From Xaviernesmea oryzae (GTDB lineage Bacteria > Pseudomonadota > Alphaproteobacteria > Rhizobiales > Rhizobiaceae): DNA of 64,000 nucleotides. This document shows positions 45,630-54,132 of this stretch, piece by piece. Each line of letters opens with the position of its first letter. The stretch's first letter is position 1. Location: assembly GCF_900177415.1 (NCBI RefSeq), contig NZ_FXAF01000006.1:1202001-1266000 (forward strand), read 5' to 3'. Position numbers and translations under genes: made by a program. The notes below the pieces were generated by a model. It made no database searches, was not told where the DNA came from, and worked only from the letters and a program-made list of their open reading frames with translations.

Positions 45630-48600
45630 CTATCTCACGCGCCAGATCGCGAAGGGCAGGCCCGCATGGGGATCGAGCCTTATCCTCTGCATCTTGCCGG
45701 CAAGGCTGAACCTGTGGCCGGTGATCAGGTCTTCGAGGTCAAGTGCTGCATGGTCGGGGAGGTTCCATGACCAGAGCGGAATTTCGACATCCGCCTCGTG
45801 GGCATTGTAGGGATCGAGGTTGACCGCGATCAGCAGGGCGTTCTCCCGGCCCGCGCTCGCCTTCTCGTAGAACATGATGTTGTCGTTCCAGGCGGTGAGA
45901 AGCTGGAGGCCGAGATGCGAATGCAGCGCCGGGTTTTCCCGGCGGATGCGGTTCAGCATGGCGATCTCGCCCTTGATGTTGCCCGGCCGGTCGTAATCCC
46001 AGGCGCGGATCTCGTATTTCTCCGAGTCCGCATATTCCTTCCGCTTGGCATCCGGCCGGCCCTCGCAGAGCTCGAAGCCGTTGTAGACGCCCCAGAGGCC
46101 GGAGAGCGTCGCGGCAAGTGCCGCGCGGATGAGAAAGGCCGGACGCGGCGCGTTCTGCAGGAAGTCCGGGTTGATGTCGTGCGTGTTGACGAAGAAATGC
46201 GGCCGGAAGAACTCCTTCGGCTCCTGCGTGGTGATCTCGCGCATATACTGCTCGAGCTCCCATTTCGCATTGCGCCAGGTGAAATAGGTGTAGGACTGCG
46301 AGAAACCGATTTTCGCGAGCCGATACATCACCTTCGGCTTGGTGAAGGCCTCCGAGAGGAACACGACCTCGGGATGGCGCGAGCGGATGTCGGCGATCAG
46401 CCATTCCCAGAAGGGGAAGGGCTTGGTGTGCGGATTGTCGACCCGGAAGAGTTTGACACCGTTGTCGACCCACTTCTGTACGATGTCGCGCAGCTCGATC
46501 CAGAGCGACGGCACCGCATTGCTGGCGTAGAAATCGACGTTGACGATGTCCTCGTATTTCTTCGGCGGGTTTTCCGCATAGCGGATCGTGCCGTCCGGCC
46601 GCCAGTCGAACCAGCCGGGATGTTCCTTCAGCCAGGGATGGTCGGGCGAGCACTGGATGGCGAGATCGAGCGCGATTTCCAGACCTTCCTCCCTGGCCGC
46701 TTCGATCAGCCGGCGGAAATCCTCGAACGTGCCGAGCTCGGGATGGATGGCGTCGTGGCCGCCGTCTTCCGAGCCGATCGCATAGGGGCTGCCGGGATCC
46801 CCCGGTGCCGCCTGGAGGCTGTTGTTCCTGCCCTTGCGGTTCGTCGTGCCGATAGGGTGGATCGGCGGGAAGTAGAGGACGTCGAAGCCCATGGCGCGGA
46901 TCGCCGGCAGGCGCCGGATGACGTCGTCGAACGTTCCGTGCCGGTCGGGATCGCCGCTCTGGGAGCGCGGGAATATCTGGTACCAGCTGGCGAAGGCCGC
47001 CGCCGTGCGCTCCGCATCGAGCGGAATGGCCTGCGAGCGTACCCTGTACGGCCGCCGATCGGCCTCCGCCATCAGGTCGGCGGTCTCCGCGGCCAGCAGG
47101 ATTTCGATGCGCTGCGTGTCCTGCACCTCGGTCAGCTTGTCGAAAAGGGTCTTCAGCCGGGTCTTGATGGAGCCGGAGGAGTTGTCGAGCGCATCGAGCA
47201 CGAGATTGATGCCTTCCTGGATTTCCAGGCGGAGATCGAGCCGTGCCTCGTGCTTCTTGGTGAACTCGTAGCGGAAGATCGCGAAGGGGTTGCGCCAGCC
47301 TTCGACCGCGAATTCGTGGCGTCCCAGGCGTCTCGGCGTGAATTCCGCCTGCCAGCGATCGTTTTCGATGAGCTGCATGCGGACTTCCTGCCAGTTCGTC
47401 TCGTCCGCCGCGCGCCAGAGCAGCGCCGCCGAAAGCGGGTCATGGCCGTCGCCGAAAATATCGGCTTCGACCCTCACGGTCTCGCCGACGACGCGCTTGA
47501 CCACGAAACGGCCGTCATCGACCGAGGGTGTGATCTTTTCGATCGCAAGCCGAGGCGAGGCGGCGGCCTCCTTGGCGGCGGGCACCGGAACGGCATCGGT
47601 GACCGGCACGGAAGACCAGCCCTCGAAGACGCGCAACTCGCCGGGCTTCAGCTTGAGTTCGGCGGCAAGGACCTGGCTTTCGTCGTCTACCGCCGTCAGC
47701 GGCAGAAAAGGGGAGGCGGCCTCGCGCAGTGCGTTGAAGGGTGCGTTCACCGCACGCCGCAGGTCGCGATTGAGCACCACGACCCGGATTTTCTCCGAGG
47801 CGCGGATGTCCTCCCTGTCGGTCTGCAGCAGCGCGACGGCCGGCGTCTGGCTGGTGGAGATGAGCCTGAGCGGCTGCCGGGCGAAACCGGCCCTCGTCTT
47901 GTTGGTGCCGGCATTGACCGCGCGGATATCGCCCGAGAGGTCGAACGAGCCTTGCTCCCGCAGGCCGCGCAGGCCCAGGCCGTCGCCGTGCAACGGGTCG
48001 AGCGGCACTGCGGCGCCGTATTCGAACCCCATCGGGATCATCAATCCGCTTGCGAAGGTCGAGGCAAGCTTCAGCGCCCGCACCGCCTTGCGCTGCAGCA
48101 CCTCGCAGCTGTCGGTACCATGCGCCATCCGTGTGCCGAACGGCGCCTCGGGAAAGGTGACCTGGTAGCCGAGTTCTCGCTGGATCTGGTATTCGTCCAT
48201 GATCCAGCGTTCCTCCAGGTTCCACCAGGCGAAGGACGAAAAGCTGCCGTCGAACCCGGCGCCCTGCAGCGCTCTGCGATCTTCGAAGGCGCTGCCCGGC
48301 GTCCAGGCGAGAAAGGTGGTGTCCGGTGCCGACCTGCGTGTGGAAAGGATGAGATCGTACCAGGCCTCGGGCGCAATGCGGCCGATGCCGAGGCAGCGGA
48401 AACCCGCGATGCCGAGCCCTGCGAGCCACGCCAGGCGCTTGCGCCAGTCCTCGATATGACGGACCTCGCTCAGGAAATCGATTTTTCGGCTGCAGCTCTC
48501 TTGCGGTGCGATGCGCGGGTCGGCGACGACAGGCGGGACATGTTCGACATCGACGGCGACGCGGTCGACCACGAGATCGAGCATCAGCCGGATATCGTTT

Positions 48601-48884
48601 TGTCGTGCCGCTTCGATCAGTGCCCTGAGCCCATCCTCGACGGAGGAGCCCAGATCCAGTTCCGGATCCAGGCGCTCGAAGCTTCCGGTCACGAAAACGC
48701 TGGCATTGCGGCCCCGTTCGAACAGCGGGGCGGTCAGCACGGTGTCGAAGCCGAGGTCCTTGGCATGGGCGAAAACCTCGCGCCAGGCATCGAGCCCTTT
48801 CAGCATCAGGGGATGGACGTAGTAAATCTGCGGTGGCAGTTGCGAGAGCGAGATCCGCGTGGCGAATTGGGGGCGCGTGTTCAT
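45630..48884 (-). CDS. glgE: Maltose-1-phosphate maltosyltransferase GlgE with extra N-terminal GH13-like domain
   Basis: 1084 residues, far longer than the roughly 660-700 of actinobacterial GlgE. The C-terminal part (from about 440) is the complete enzyme: an N/S domain (VRVEADIFGDGHDPLSAALLW), then a GH13 barrel with EIALDLAIQCSPDHPW, GVKLFRVDNPHTKPF (nucleophile Asp), VVFLSEAFTKPKVM (Glu) and NTHDINPDF. The first 440 residues resemble another amylase barrel whose catalytic motifs are degenerate. It transfers maltose from maltose 1-phosphate to alpha-glucan. The start at MNTRPQFATRIS is chosen over a long upstream extension through repeats. It heads the operon. Confidence 0.95.
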   Translation of the reverse strand: MNTRPQFATRISLSQLPPQIYYVHPLMLKGLDAWREVFAHAKDLGFDTVLTAPLFERGRNASVFVTGSFERLDPELDLGSSVEDGLRALIEAARQNDIRLMLDLVVDRVAVDVEHVPPVVADPRIAPQESCSRKIDFLSEVRHIEDWRKRLAWLAGLGIAGFRCLGIGRIAPEAWYDLILSTRRSAPDTTFLAWTPGSAFEDRRALQGAGFDGSFSSFAWWNLEERWIMDEYQIQRELGYQVTFPEAPFGTRMAHGTDSCEVLQRKAVRALKLASTFASGLMIPMGFEYGAAVPLDPLHGDGLGLRGLREQGSFDLSGDIRAVNAGTNKTRAGFARQPLRLISTSQTPAVALLQTDREDIRASEKIRVVVLNRDLRRAVNAPFNALREAASPFLPLTAVDDESQVLAAELKLKPGELRVFEGWSSVPVTDAVPVPAAKEAAASPRLAIEKITPSVDDGRFVVKRVVGETVRVEADIFGDGHDPLSAALLWRAADETNWQEVRMQLIENDRWQAEFTPRRLGRHEFAVEGWRNPFAIFRYEFTKKHEARLDLRLEIQEGINLVLDALDNSSGSIKTRLKTLFDKLTEVQDTQRIEILLAAETADLMAEADRRPYRVRSQAIPLDAERTAAAFASWYQIFPRSQSGDPDRHGTFDDVIRRLPAIRAMGFDVLYFPPIHPIGTTNRKGRNNSLQAAPGDPGSPYAIGSEDGGHDAIHPELGTFEDFRRLIEAAREEGLEIALDLAIQCSPDHPWLKEHPGWFDWRPDGTIRYAENPPKKYEDIVNVDFYASNAVPSLWIELRDIVQKWVDNGVKLFRVDNPHTKPFPFWEWLIADIRSRHPEVVFLSEAFTKPKVMYRLAKIGFSQSYTYFTWRNAKWELEQYMREITTQEPKEFFRPHFFVNTHDINPDFLQNAPRPAFLIRAALAATLSGLWGVYNGFELCEGRPDAKRKEYADSEKYEIRAWDYDRPGNIKGEIAMLNRIRRENPALHSHLGLQLLTAWNDNIMFYEKASAGRENALLIAVNLDPYNAHEADVEIPLWSWNLPDHAALDLEDLITGHRFSLAGKMQRIRLDPHAGLPFAIWRVR

Positions 48885-49225
48885 CGGTTTTGCCTTGCCG
48901 TAGAGTTCTGGCTCTAACGGCAAGGCTGGCGAGCTTGTTCCGGCAAAATGACGCGAAGTGGGCGGAAGGCACCGGAAAGAGGCAGTCGCTTGCGCCGGGA
49001 AGAGCGGCAATTCCGGGTTGCTACGGAAGGCATCCGTAGGGCGCGATTGTTTTGAAAAAAAGCTGGAGCGGAACTCCGGCCCAGCTTGACGGCAAAGGCT
49101 TGAAAACCTCGGGTCGTCATGCTCGGGCCTGTCCCGAGCCGAGGATGACGTCAAGCAGGACGTGAGGTTTGTCGGCAATGAGCCGGAGCGGAACTCCGGC
49201 CCTCGTTGAACTATCTTTACAGTGT
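48885..49225. other. Gene-free region, 341 bases, with hairpins and repeats
   Basis: Between glgE and the tctC-like gene, both minus strand, so it must contain the glgE promoter, which I cannot pinpoint. The part from 49021 to 49202 holds a hairpin CTACGGA-AGGCA-TCCGTAG (49021-49039), an 18-base direct repeat (GGAGCGGAACTCCGGCCC at 49065 and 49185, exactly 120 bases apart, each with an internal GGAG/CTCC dyad) and a RIME-type palindrome CGTCAT...CTCGGG-CCTGT-CCCGAG...ATGACG (49115-49150). No gene is seen. Confidence 0.7.
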
Positions 49226-50203
49226 TTACTGCTTTTCGATCTTGCCGATCTTTGCCCAGTCTTCCCAGCGCTTCACGTCCATCGTCGCATAGTCGAGGGT
49301 CGCCTGGGGGCTGTCGAGCGTCATCGGCTCACCGCCGTTGGTGCCTACGAACTTGCGGGCTTCGTCGCTGGTGGTGACCTCGGTCATCACCTTGTGCATC
49401 TTCTCAAGGATCGGCTTCGGCGTGCCCTTCGGCGCCGCGAGAACCCACCAGATCCGCACGTCGACATTCGGCACGCCTTCTTCCTGGAAGGTCGGGATGT
49501 CCGGAACCGATGAAATGCGTTTTGCCGTGCTGACGGCGAGGATGCGCAGCGTCCCGTCGCGTGAGCGGGCCAGTCCGAAGACCGGGTCGCCGACCATGTA
49601 GTCGATCGAGCCGCTGGCGAAATCGTTGAGCGAATCCGCGCTGGTCTTGTAGCGCACCTGCAGCGTCTCCAGGCCGCCGGCATTGGCCTTGTACATCTCG
49701 GCGAGGATGGTCGCCGGGAAGTTCGGCGTGGCATAGGAAGCCTTGTCGCCCTTTTCCTTCATCGCCGCGGTCAGCTCGGAAATATGCTTGTACGGCGATT
49801 TGGCGCTCACCAGCATCATGAACGCCTGGCTGAAGACCGGCGCGATATAGTCGAAATCCGTGAGCGGATCGTAGGGCGGCGCCTTGAAGACGTGCGGAGC
49901 CGCGGTGAACTGGTCGGCGGAACCGATCAGCATCGTATAGCCGTCCGGTTTTGCGTTCTTCAGCGCCACGACCGAAAGGCTCCCGAGCCCGCCCGGCTTG
50001 TTCTCGACGATGACGGTCTGGTTGAGCTTTTCCTCGAGCTTCTTGGCGAAGAAGCGGGCATAGACATCCGCGCCGCTGCCGGCCGGGAAACCGGCAATCA
50101 GCGTGATCTGCCTGCTCGGATAGTCGTCGTCAGCACCGGCACCGCCCGGCGCCACGACCGCGGTAAACATCAGCGCCAGCGCGCCTGCGAGAAATCGTTT
50201 CAC
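49226..50203 (-). CDS. Tripartite tricarboxylate transporter (TctC/Bug family) solute-binding protein
   Basis: 325 residues: a signal peptide (KRFLAGALALMFTAVVAPGGAGA), then YPSRQITLIAGFPAGSGADVYARFFAKKLEEKL and VENKPGGLGSLSVVALKNAKPDGYTM, the hallmark Bug-protein blocks. It would bind a carboxylate in the periplasm. I propose a GTG start at 50203 because AGGAGGAG lies six bases upstream and it yields a proper signal peptide; an ATG 35 codons earlier does not. No TctA/TctB membrane genes are nearby, so it is an orphan binding protein. Confidence 0.9.
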   Translation of the reverse strand: MKRFLAGALALMFTAVVAPGGAGADDDYPSRQITLIAGFPAGSGADVYARFFAKKLEEKLNQTVIVENKPGGLGSLSVVALKNAKPDGYTMLIGSADQFTAAPHVFKAPPYDPLTDFDYIAPVFSQAFMMLVSAKSPYKHISELTAAMKEKGDKASYATPNFPATILAEMYKANAGGLETLQVRYKTSADSLNDFASGSIDYMVGDPVFGLARSRDGTLRILAVSTAKRISSVPDIPTFQEEGVPNVDVRIWWVLAAPKGTPKPILEKMHKVMTEVTTSDEARKFVGTNGGEPMTLDSPQATLDYATMDVKRWEDWAKIGKIEKQ

Positions 50204-50468
50204 TGCACTCTCCTCCTGGAGTTCAGTCCGGCTCATCGCGGGCGATGCCGGATGATGATGGCACGAAACGGTCTCCTCCCCGTTCGCGCTGAAATGTAAG
50301 GTAGCCATATGTTTTGAGGAGCGTCAAACACTCTCCATGCGGGAAGCCCGATCCGGCTTAAATCTAATGGAGGAAGCGGGTGCGCTTATGCCGGGGACGT
50401 TGAATGCCTGTTTCCCGGGCGGTTGCCGACAGTGGAATGCGGTGCTCCGACTGTAGTGTAGGTAATGC

Positions 50469-50969
50469 TCAGCGACGGGTCCAATGCCGCCTCAGCGGGC
50501 CGGCCTCGCCTTCGAGCGGATCTGTGGCGGGAATGGCAAGGCCTGCGATCTTCCGAAGCTGCGCTTCGCTTGCCGGGCCGGTCTGAATGTCAGCCTCCTG
50601 TCCCGGCGGGTAGGCGCCGACCACCAGGAAATCCCGGCTGGCTTCGATCCGCTTGTGGCCGGTGCCGGCCGGCAGGACCAGGCAGTCGCCGGCATGTACG
50701 TCGAGTTCCGCGCCATCCGGCCCGCCGATCAGCAGCCGCGCCCGGCCGCCGGCGATGCCGAGCACCTCGTGCGCGCCGGTGTGATAGTGCTGATAGTCGA
50801 AGACGCCGTTCCGCCACATCCCCTGCCAGCCGTTTTCCCGGAACCGCTCTTCGAACCTGGGCGCCATCTCGCCTTCCGCCGGGAACGCTTCGTGATAGAT
50901 GAGGACCGGCAGGTTCCGGTTGTTGGGCACCCAGCCGCTGGGTTCGAAGGTGAGGGTTTCGATGCTCAT
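50469..50969 (-). CDS. Cupin domain protein, YjlB-like
   Basis: 166 residues, single cupin: WVPNNRNLPVLIYHEAF near the start, then YQHYHTGAHEVLGIAGGRARLLIGG (metal-ligand histidines near 65-70) and DVHAGDCLVLPAGTGHKRI (third histidine near 106). The C-terminal tail contains Pro-Pro-Gly and EAQLRKIAGLAIPATDPLEG, typical of the YjlB family, whose function is not known. The start MSIETLTFEPSGW is favoured by family similarity; the ribosome site is weak, and an in-frame ATG five codons upstream is an alternative. DUF3175 lies 43 bases upstream. Confidence 0.85.
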   Translation of the reverse strand: MSIETLTFEPSGWVPNNRNLPVLIYHEAFPAEGEMAPRFEERFRENGWQGMWRNGVFDYQHYHTGAHEVLGIAGGRARLLIGGPDGAELDVHAGDCLVLPAGTGHKRIEASRDFLVVGAYPPGQEADIQTGPASEAQLRKIAGLAIPATDPLEGEAGPLRRHWTRR

Positions 50970-51012
50970 GGCGGTGGAGGGCATGGTCGGAGCCAGAGTG
51001 GGCGGAACGATC

Positions 51013-51309
51013 TTAGTGCTTCGGTTCACGGCCGAAATCCTTGCGCAACTCGTCCTTGGCCTTTTCCAGGGTCGCGCGCCGGGATTTCGAAAGCTGCTCG
51101 CCGGCACGGTTGATGTAGAAGGTCAGCATCGACATGGCCGACTGGAACGGCCCCGATTTGCGGCGGGGGCTCTCTTCCGCCGAACGCTTCAGCGAGTCGG
51201 CGATCTTCTTGGGGCTTTTCGACCTGAACACGCCTTCCTTCAGATCCATGGCGTCGCTGCTCTCGGTCACGTCCTGCGACCATTTTTTCTTCTTCTTGTT
51301 CTTGGGCAT
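51013..51309 (-). CDS. DUF3175 family small basic protein
   Basis: 98 residues, strongly basic. It starts with a Lys-rich tail (MPKNKKKKKWSQDVTESSDA) followed by the DUF3175 core DLKEGVFRSKSPKKIADSLKRSAE, and SAMSMLTFYINRAGEQLSKSR, RATLEKAKDELRKDF. The composition suggests nucleic-acid contact, but the family has no known function. GGGAG precedes the chosen ATG; a longer in-frame start at 51342 would overlay that site. Same strand as the cupin gene and the LacI gene. Confidence 0.87.
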   Translation of the reverse strand: MPKNKKKKKWSQDVTESSDAMDLKEGVFRSKSPKKIADSLKRSAEESPRRKSGPFQSAMSMLTFYINRAGEQLSKSRRATLEKAKDELRKDFGREPKH

Positions 51310-51370
51310 GGAAACTCCCGCGAAACGGTGAACGCCATCCAAACCTACCTGGGAAACTAAGGTTCCACGC

Positions 51371-52363
51371 CTAATTCGCGGCAGCCGTCGTGTTGCGCAC
51401 TACCAGATGGGTCTCCAGCACGTAGCGAACGTCGCGGATGGCGCGCGATTGCAGCATGTCGAGCAGCAGCGAGACGGCGACGCGGCCTGCTTCCATGGAG
51501 CGGTTGGAAACGGAGGTGAGGGCGGGATAGGTGACGGCGCCGAGCACGTCGTCGCAGCCGATCAGGCTGAAATCGGAAGGCACGGAGACGCGCTTTTCCG
51601 CAAGCCCCGCGAGCACGCCCTGCGCCGTCAGGTCGTCGAAGGCGACCGCTGCCGTCGCGCCCGTGGCGAGTATGGCGCCCACCGCGTTGCGCCCGGAATT
51701 GTAGCTCGGCAGCACCGCAGGCACGGTTTCGACCGCGACCCCAAGGCCGGAGGCGGCCGCCCGCATGGCGGAACGCCTCTGCTTGTTGGACCAGGAGGTC
51801 GAAGGGCCGCTCACATAGGCGATCTTCCGGTGGCCGAGCTTGACGAGATGCTCGACCGCTTCCCGCACGCCCGAGCCGCTGTCGATCAGCACGCGCGGGA
51901 TGCCGTCGAGATCGCGGTTGATCAACACGAGCGGCAGCTTGCCGGCATGGGCGCGGATGCGTTCGTCGGAAAGCCGGGAGGAGGCCAGCACGAGACCTTC
52001 CACCTGGCCCGCGAACCGGCCGACCAGCTTGTCCTCCTGCTTGGGGTTTTCTTCCGTATTGCCGAGGAAGATGCAGAAATCCGAGCGGTCGGCCTCGAGC
52101 TGGGCCGCCTGGATCATCGGCGGGAAGAACGGGTTGGCGATATCAGGCACGATCAGCCCGACATTTCCGTGCCGGCCGGTGCTGAGCGCGCGCGCCGTGT
52201 GGTTCGGCACGTAGCCCAGTGCCTCGGCGGCTTTCATGATCCGCTCCACCGTTTCCGGGCTCAGCATGTCCGGCCGGGTGAAGGCGCGCGAAACGCTGGA
52301 ACGCGCCACTCCGGCCGCTTCCGCGACCTGGCTGATGGTGACGCCCTTGGTCCGCTTGATCAT
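51371..52363 (-). CDS. LacI family repressor of the amino-sugar locus
   Basis: 330 residues: an N-terminal LacI helix-turn-helix (GVTISQVAEAAGVARSSVSRAF) with hinge helix (NHTARALSTGRHGNVGLIVPD), then a periplasmic-binding-protein-like effector domain (DGIPRVLIDSGSGVREAVEH, LGHRKIAYVSGPSTSWSNKQRR). It faces the nagB operon. Two matching palindromes built on GCAACCGGTTGC, the kind of even, central-CG dyad bound by this family, lie at the nagB and binding-protein promoters, so it is very probably their repressor. The inducer is likely a sugar phosphate or amino sugar. The ribosome site of the chosen ATG is weak; longer starts exist. Confidence 0.93.
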   Translation of the reverse strand: MIKRTKGVTISQVAEAAGVARSSVSRAFTRPDMLSPETVERIMKAAEALGYVPNHTARALSTGRHGNVGLIVPDIANPFFPPMIQAAQLEADRSDFCIFLGNTEENPKQEDKLVGRFAGQVEGLVLASSRLSDERIRAHAGKLPLVLINRDLDGIPRVLIDSGSGVREAVEHLVKLGHRKIAYVSGPSTSWSNKQRRSAMRAAASGLGVAVETVPAVLPSYNSGRNAVGAILATGATAAVAFDDLTAQGVLAGLAEKRVSVPSDFSLIGCDDVLGAVTYPALTSVSNRSMEAGRVAVSLLLDMLQSRAIRDVRYVLETHLVVRNTTAAAN

Positions 52364-52456
52364 GGATTCTGGAAACTCGCCCTTTTCAGCTTCGACTACC
52401 ACGAATTCCACGGCTCCATCAATTCGAGGCTGAAGACTGCCATTCATCCACTTGAC

Positions 52457-52472
52457 ATGCAACCGGTTGCAT
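52457..52472. promoter_or_regulatory. LacI-type operator 1 (nagB promoter)
   Basis: Perfect 16-base palindrome ATGCAACCGGTTGCAT. It directly follows TTGACA (52452-52457), a consensus -35 box, so it fills the spacer between -35 and -10, and repressor binding would block transcription. The -10 region is weak (around AACTCT). Its 57-base context is nearly copied at 56570. Confidence 0.85.
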
Positions 52473-52547
52473 GAAACTCTTTCGCCAACAAGAAGAAGGG
52501 GATCTGCAATAGGCGGTAATGCGCCGGCCGGTTCCCTGTGCGACGAC

Positions 52548-53348
52548 ATGGAGACCGCGTTGAACCTCGCAACCGCCCTTCGCCCTTCACCGGAAACTCG
52601 GCGGACCTTTGGCCGGCTTGTCGTCGAAAGCTTTGCAACACGGGCAGAGATGGGAGCCGCCGCCGCGGTGGATATCGCGGCCGCGCTTGCGGGGCGGCTT
52701 GGCAAGCAAGCCAGTGTGCGCATGGTGTTTGCGGCAGCGCCCAGCCAGGCGGACATGCTTGCAGCGCTTTGCGCGGTGCCGGGCATCGACTGGAACCGCG
52801 TCACCGCTTTCCATATGGACGAATATATCGGCCTTTCGCCTTCCTCGCCTGCCCGGTTCGGCAACTGGCTGGATCAACACGTCTTCGGCAGGCTGCCCTT
52901 CGCCGCCATCCACCGCATCACGCCGGAGCCGGATGCGGCGGCGGAGATCCGGCGTTACTCCGACCTCCTGAACGAGGCGCCGATCGATTTCGTCTGCCTC
53001 GGCATCGGCGTCAACGGCCATATCGCCTTCAACGATCCGCCGGTTGCGGATTTTTCCGATCCGCTGGACGTCAAGATCGTCGAACTCGACGACATCTGCC
53101 GGCAGCAGCAGGTGGACGACGAATGTTTCCCCGATCTTGCCTCCGTGCCCCGCGAGGCGGTCACGCTGACGGTGCCGCGTCTCGTCCGCGCCGAGCGGAT
53201 GTTCTGCGTCGTGCCGGGCCGCGTCAAACGGGACGCGGTTTCGAAAACGCTCCACGGCCCGCTCACCACGGAATGCCCTGCAAGCATCCTGCGCACGCAT
53301 GCCGCCTGCACCCTCTATATCGACAAGGACTCCGACCCCGATGCCTGA
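52548..53348 (+). CDS. nagB: Glucosamine-6-phosphate deaminase/isomerase
   Basis: 266 residues from the first ATG, normal NagB length. Motifs: FHMDEYIGLSPSSPARFGNWL near residue 87 and GIGVNGHIAFNDPPVADF near 155 (catalytic Asp, His, Glu region). It converts glucosamine 6-phosphate to fructose 6-phosphate and ammonia. The start is puzzling: this ATG has no ribosome site, whereas AAGAAGGGG (52493-52501) lies seven bases before an in-frame ATA at 52509, the exact position of the start ATG in the duplicated leader at 56570. The 3' end overlaps the SIS gene by eight bases. Confidence 0.92.
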   Translation: METALNLATALRPSPETRRTFGRLVVESFATRAEMGAAAAVDIAAALAGRLGKQASVRMVFAAAPSQADMLAALCAVPGIDWNRVTAFHMDEYIGLSPSSPARFGNWLDQHVFGRLPFAAIHRITPEPDAAAEIRRYSDLLNEAPIDFVCLGIGVNGHIAFNDPPVADFSDPLDVKIVELDDICRQQQVDDECFPDLASVPREAVTLTVPRLVRAERMFCVVPGRVKRDAVSKTLHGPLTTECPASILRTHAACTLYIDKDSDPDA

Positions 53349-54132
53349 ACTTGAAGCCCCTGGGCCTGTCATCGATGCGGATGCGCTCTGCGAAGGTTAC
53401 TTCGCCTCCACCCAGGCCCTGATGCGCCGGGTGCTGGAGGAGGAAAGGGCTCCGCTCGATCAGGCGGCCGAAAAACTCGCCGACCAGATCGCCGCCGACC
53501 GGCTCGTGCATATCTATGGGCCGGGCGGCCACTCGAACCTGGCTTCGCAGGAAGTCTTCTTCCGCGCCGGCGGGCTGATGCACATCAGCGCCATCCTGGA
53601 CGAGGGCACGCTGCTTTCCAACGGCGCGCTGCGCTCCATGGCGATCGAACGCACGCCCGGTTACGGCAAGGTGGTGATCGCCAACCAGCGGCTCGGCGAA
53701 ACCGACCTGCTGATCCTAGTGAATGCCTATGGCATCAACGCGGCGCTGATCGATGCGGCGCTGGAGGCGCGCCGCCGTGGCGCCTTCCTGATCGGCATCA
53801 GTTCGCGCGAGCACGCCTCGAACACCTCGCCGGATCATCCCGCGCGCCATCCGACGAAGCAGAACCTGCACGATATCGTCGATATCGCCATCGATACGAA
53901 GGTGCCGATCGGCGATGCGGTGGTAGCGGTGCCGGGCATGGGCGAGAATATCGCGGCGATCTCGACCTTCGCCAATGCCTTCACGCTGAACTGCCTCGTC
54001 ATCCGCACGGTCGCCAAGCTCGTGGAGCGCGGCATCGAACCGCCCGTCTGGCGCAGCGGCAACGCACCGGGCGGCGACGAGGCGAACAGCCGCTTCATCG
54101 CCGGTTTCCAGGGCCGGGTGAGGGCGCTCTGA
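53341..54132 (+). CDS. SIS domain (UPF0309-like) sugar-phosphate-binding protein
   Basis: 263 residues with one SIS domain: RLVHIYGPGGHSNLASQEVFFRAGGL near residue 50, DLLILVNAYGINAALIDAALEAR near 120 and FLIGISSREHASNTSPDHP near 150. The C-terminal PPVWRSGNAPGGDEANSRF is typical of UPF0309, a family of unannotated SIS proteins. It may isomerise, cleave or sense a sugar phosphate; MurQ-like etherase activity is possible but not shown. The coding sequence overlaps nagB by eight bases and nagA by one, so it is firmly part of the nag operon. Confidence 0.87.
   Translation: MPELEAPGPVIDADALCEGYFASTQALMRRVLEEERAPLDQAAEKLADQIAADRLVHIYGPGGHSNLASQEVFFRAGGLMHISAILDEGTLLSNGALRSMAIERTPGYGKVVIANQRLGETDLLILVNAYGINAALIDAALEARRRGAFLIGISSREHASNTSPDHPARHPTKQNLHDIVDIAIDTKVPIGDAVVAVPGMGENIAAISTFANAFTLNCLVIRTVAKLVERGIEPPVWRSGNAPGGDEANSRFIAGFQGRVRAL

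Noticed and set aside
45798..48917. A 1039-codon open frame on the plus strand, antisense to glgE
   Set aside because: It mirrors the high-GC codon bias of glgE, has no ribosome binding site or recognisable domain, and glgE itself is unmistakable.
48885..49178. 98-residue N-terminal extension of GlgE
   Set aside because: It would translate through repeats and hairpins; the ATG at 48884 gives a family-like N-terminus.
52519..52563. Fourteen-codon open frame (MRRPVPCATTWRPR) before nagB as a leader peptide
   Set aside because: Its ATG is 17 bases from the ribosome site and overlaps the nagB start out of frame; kept only as an alternative in the nagB start-codon finding.
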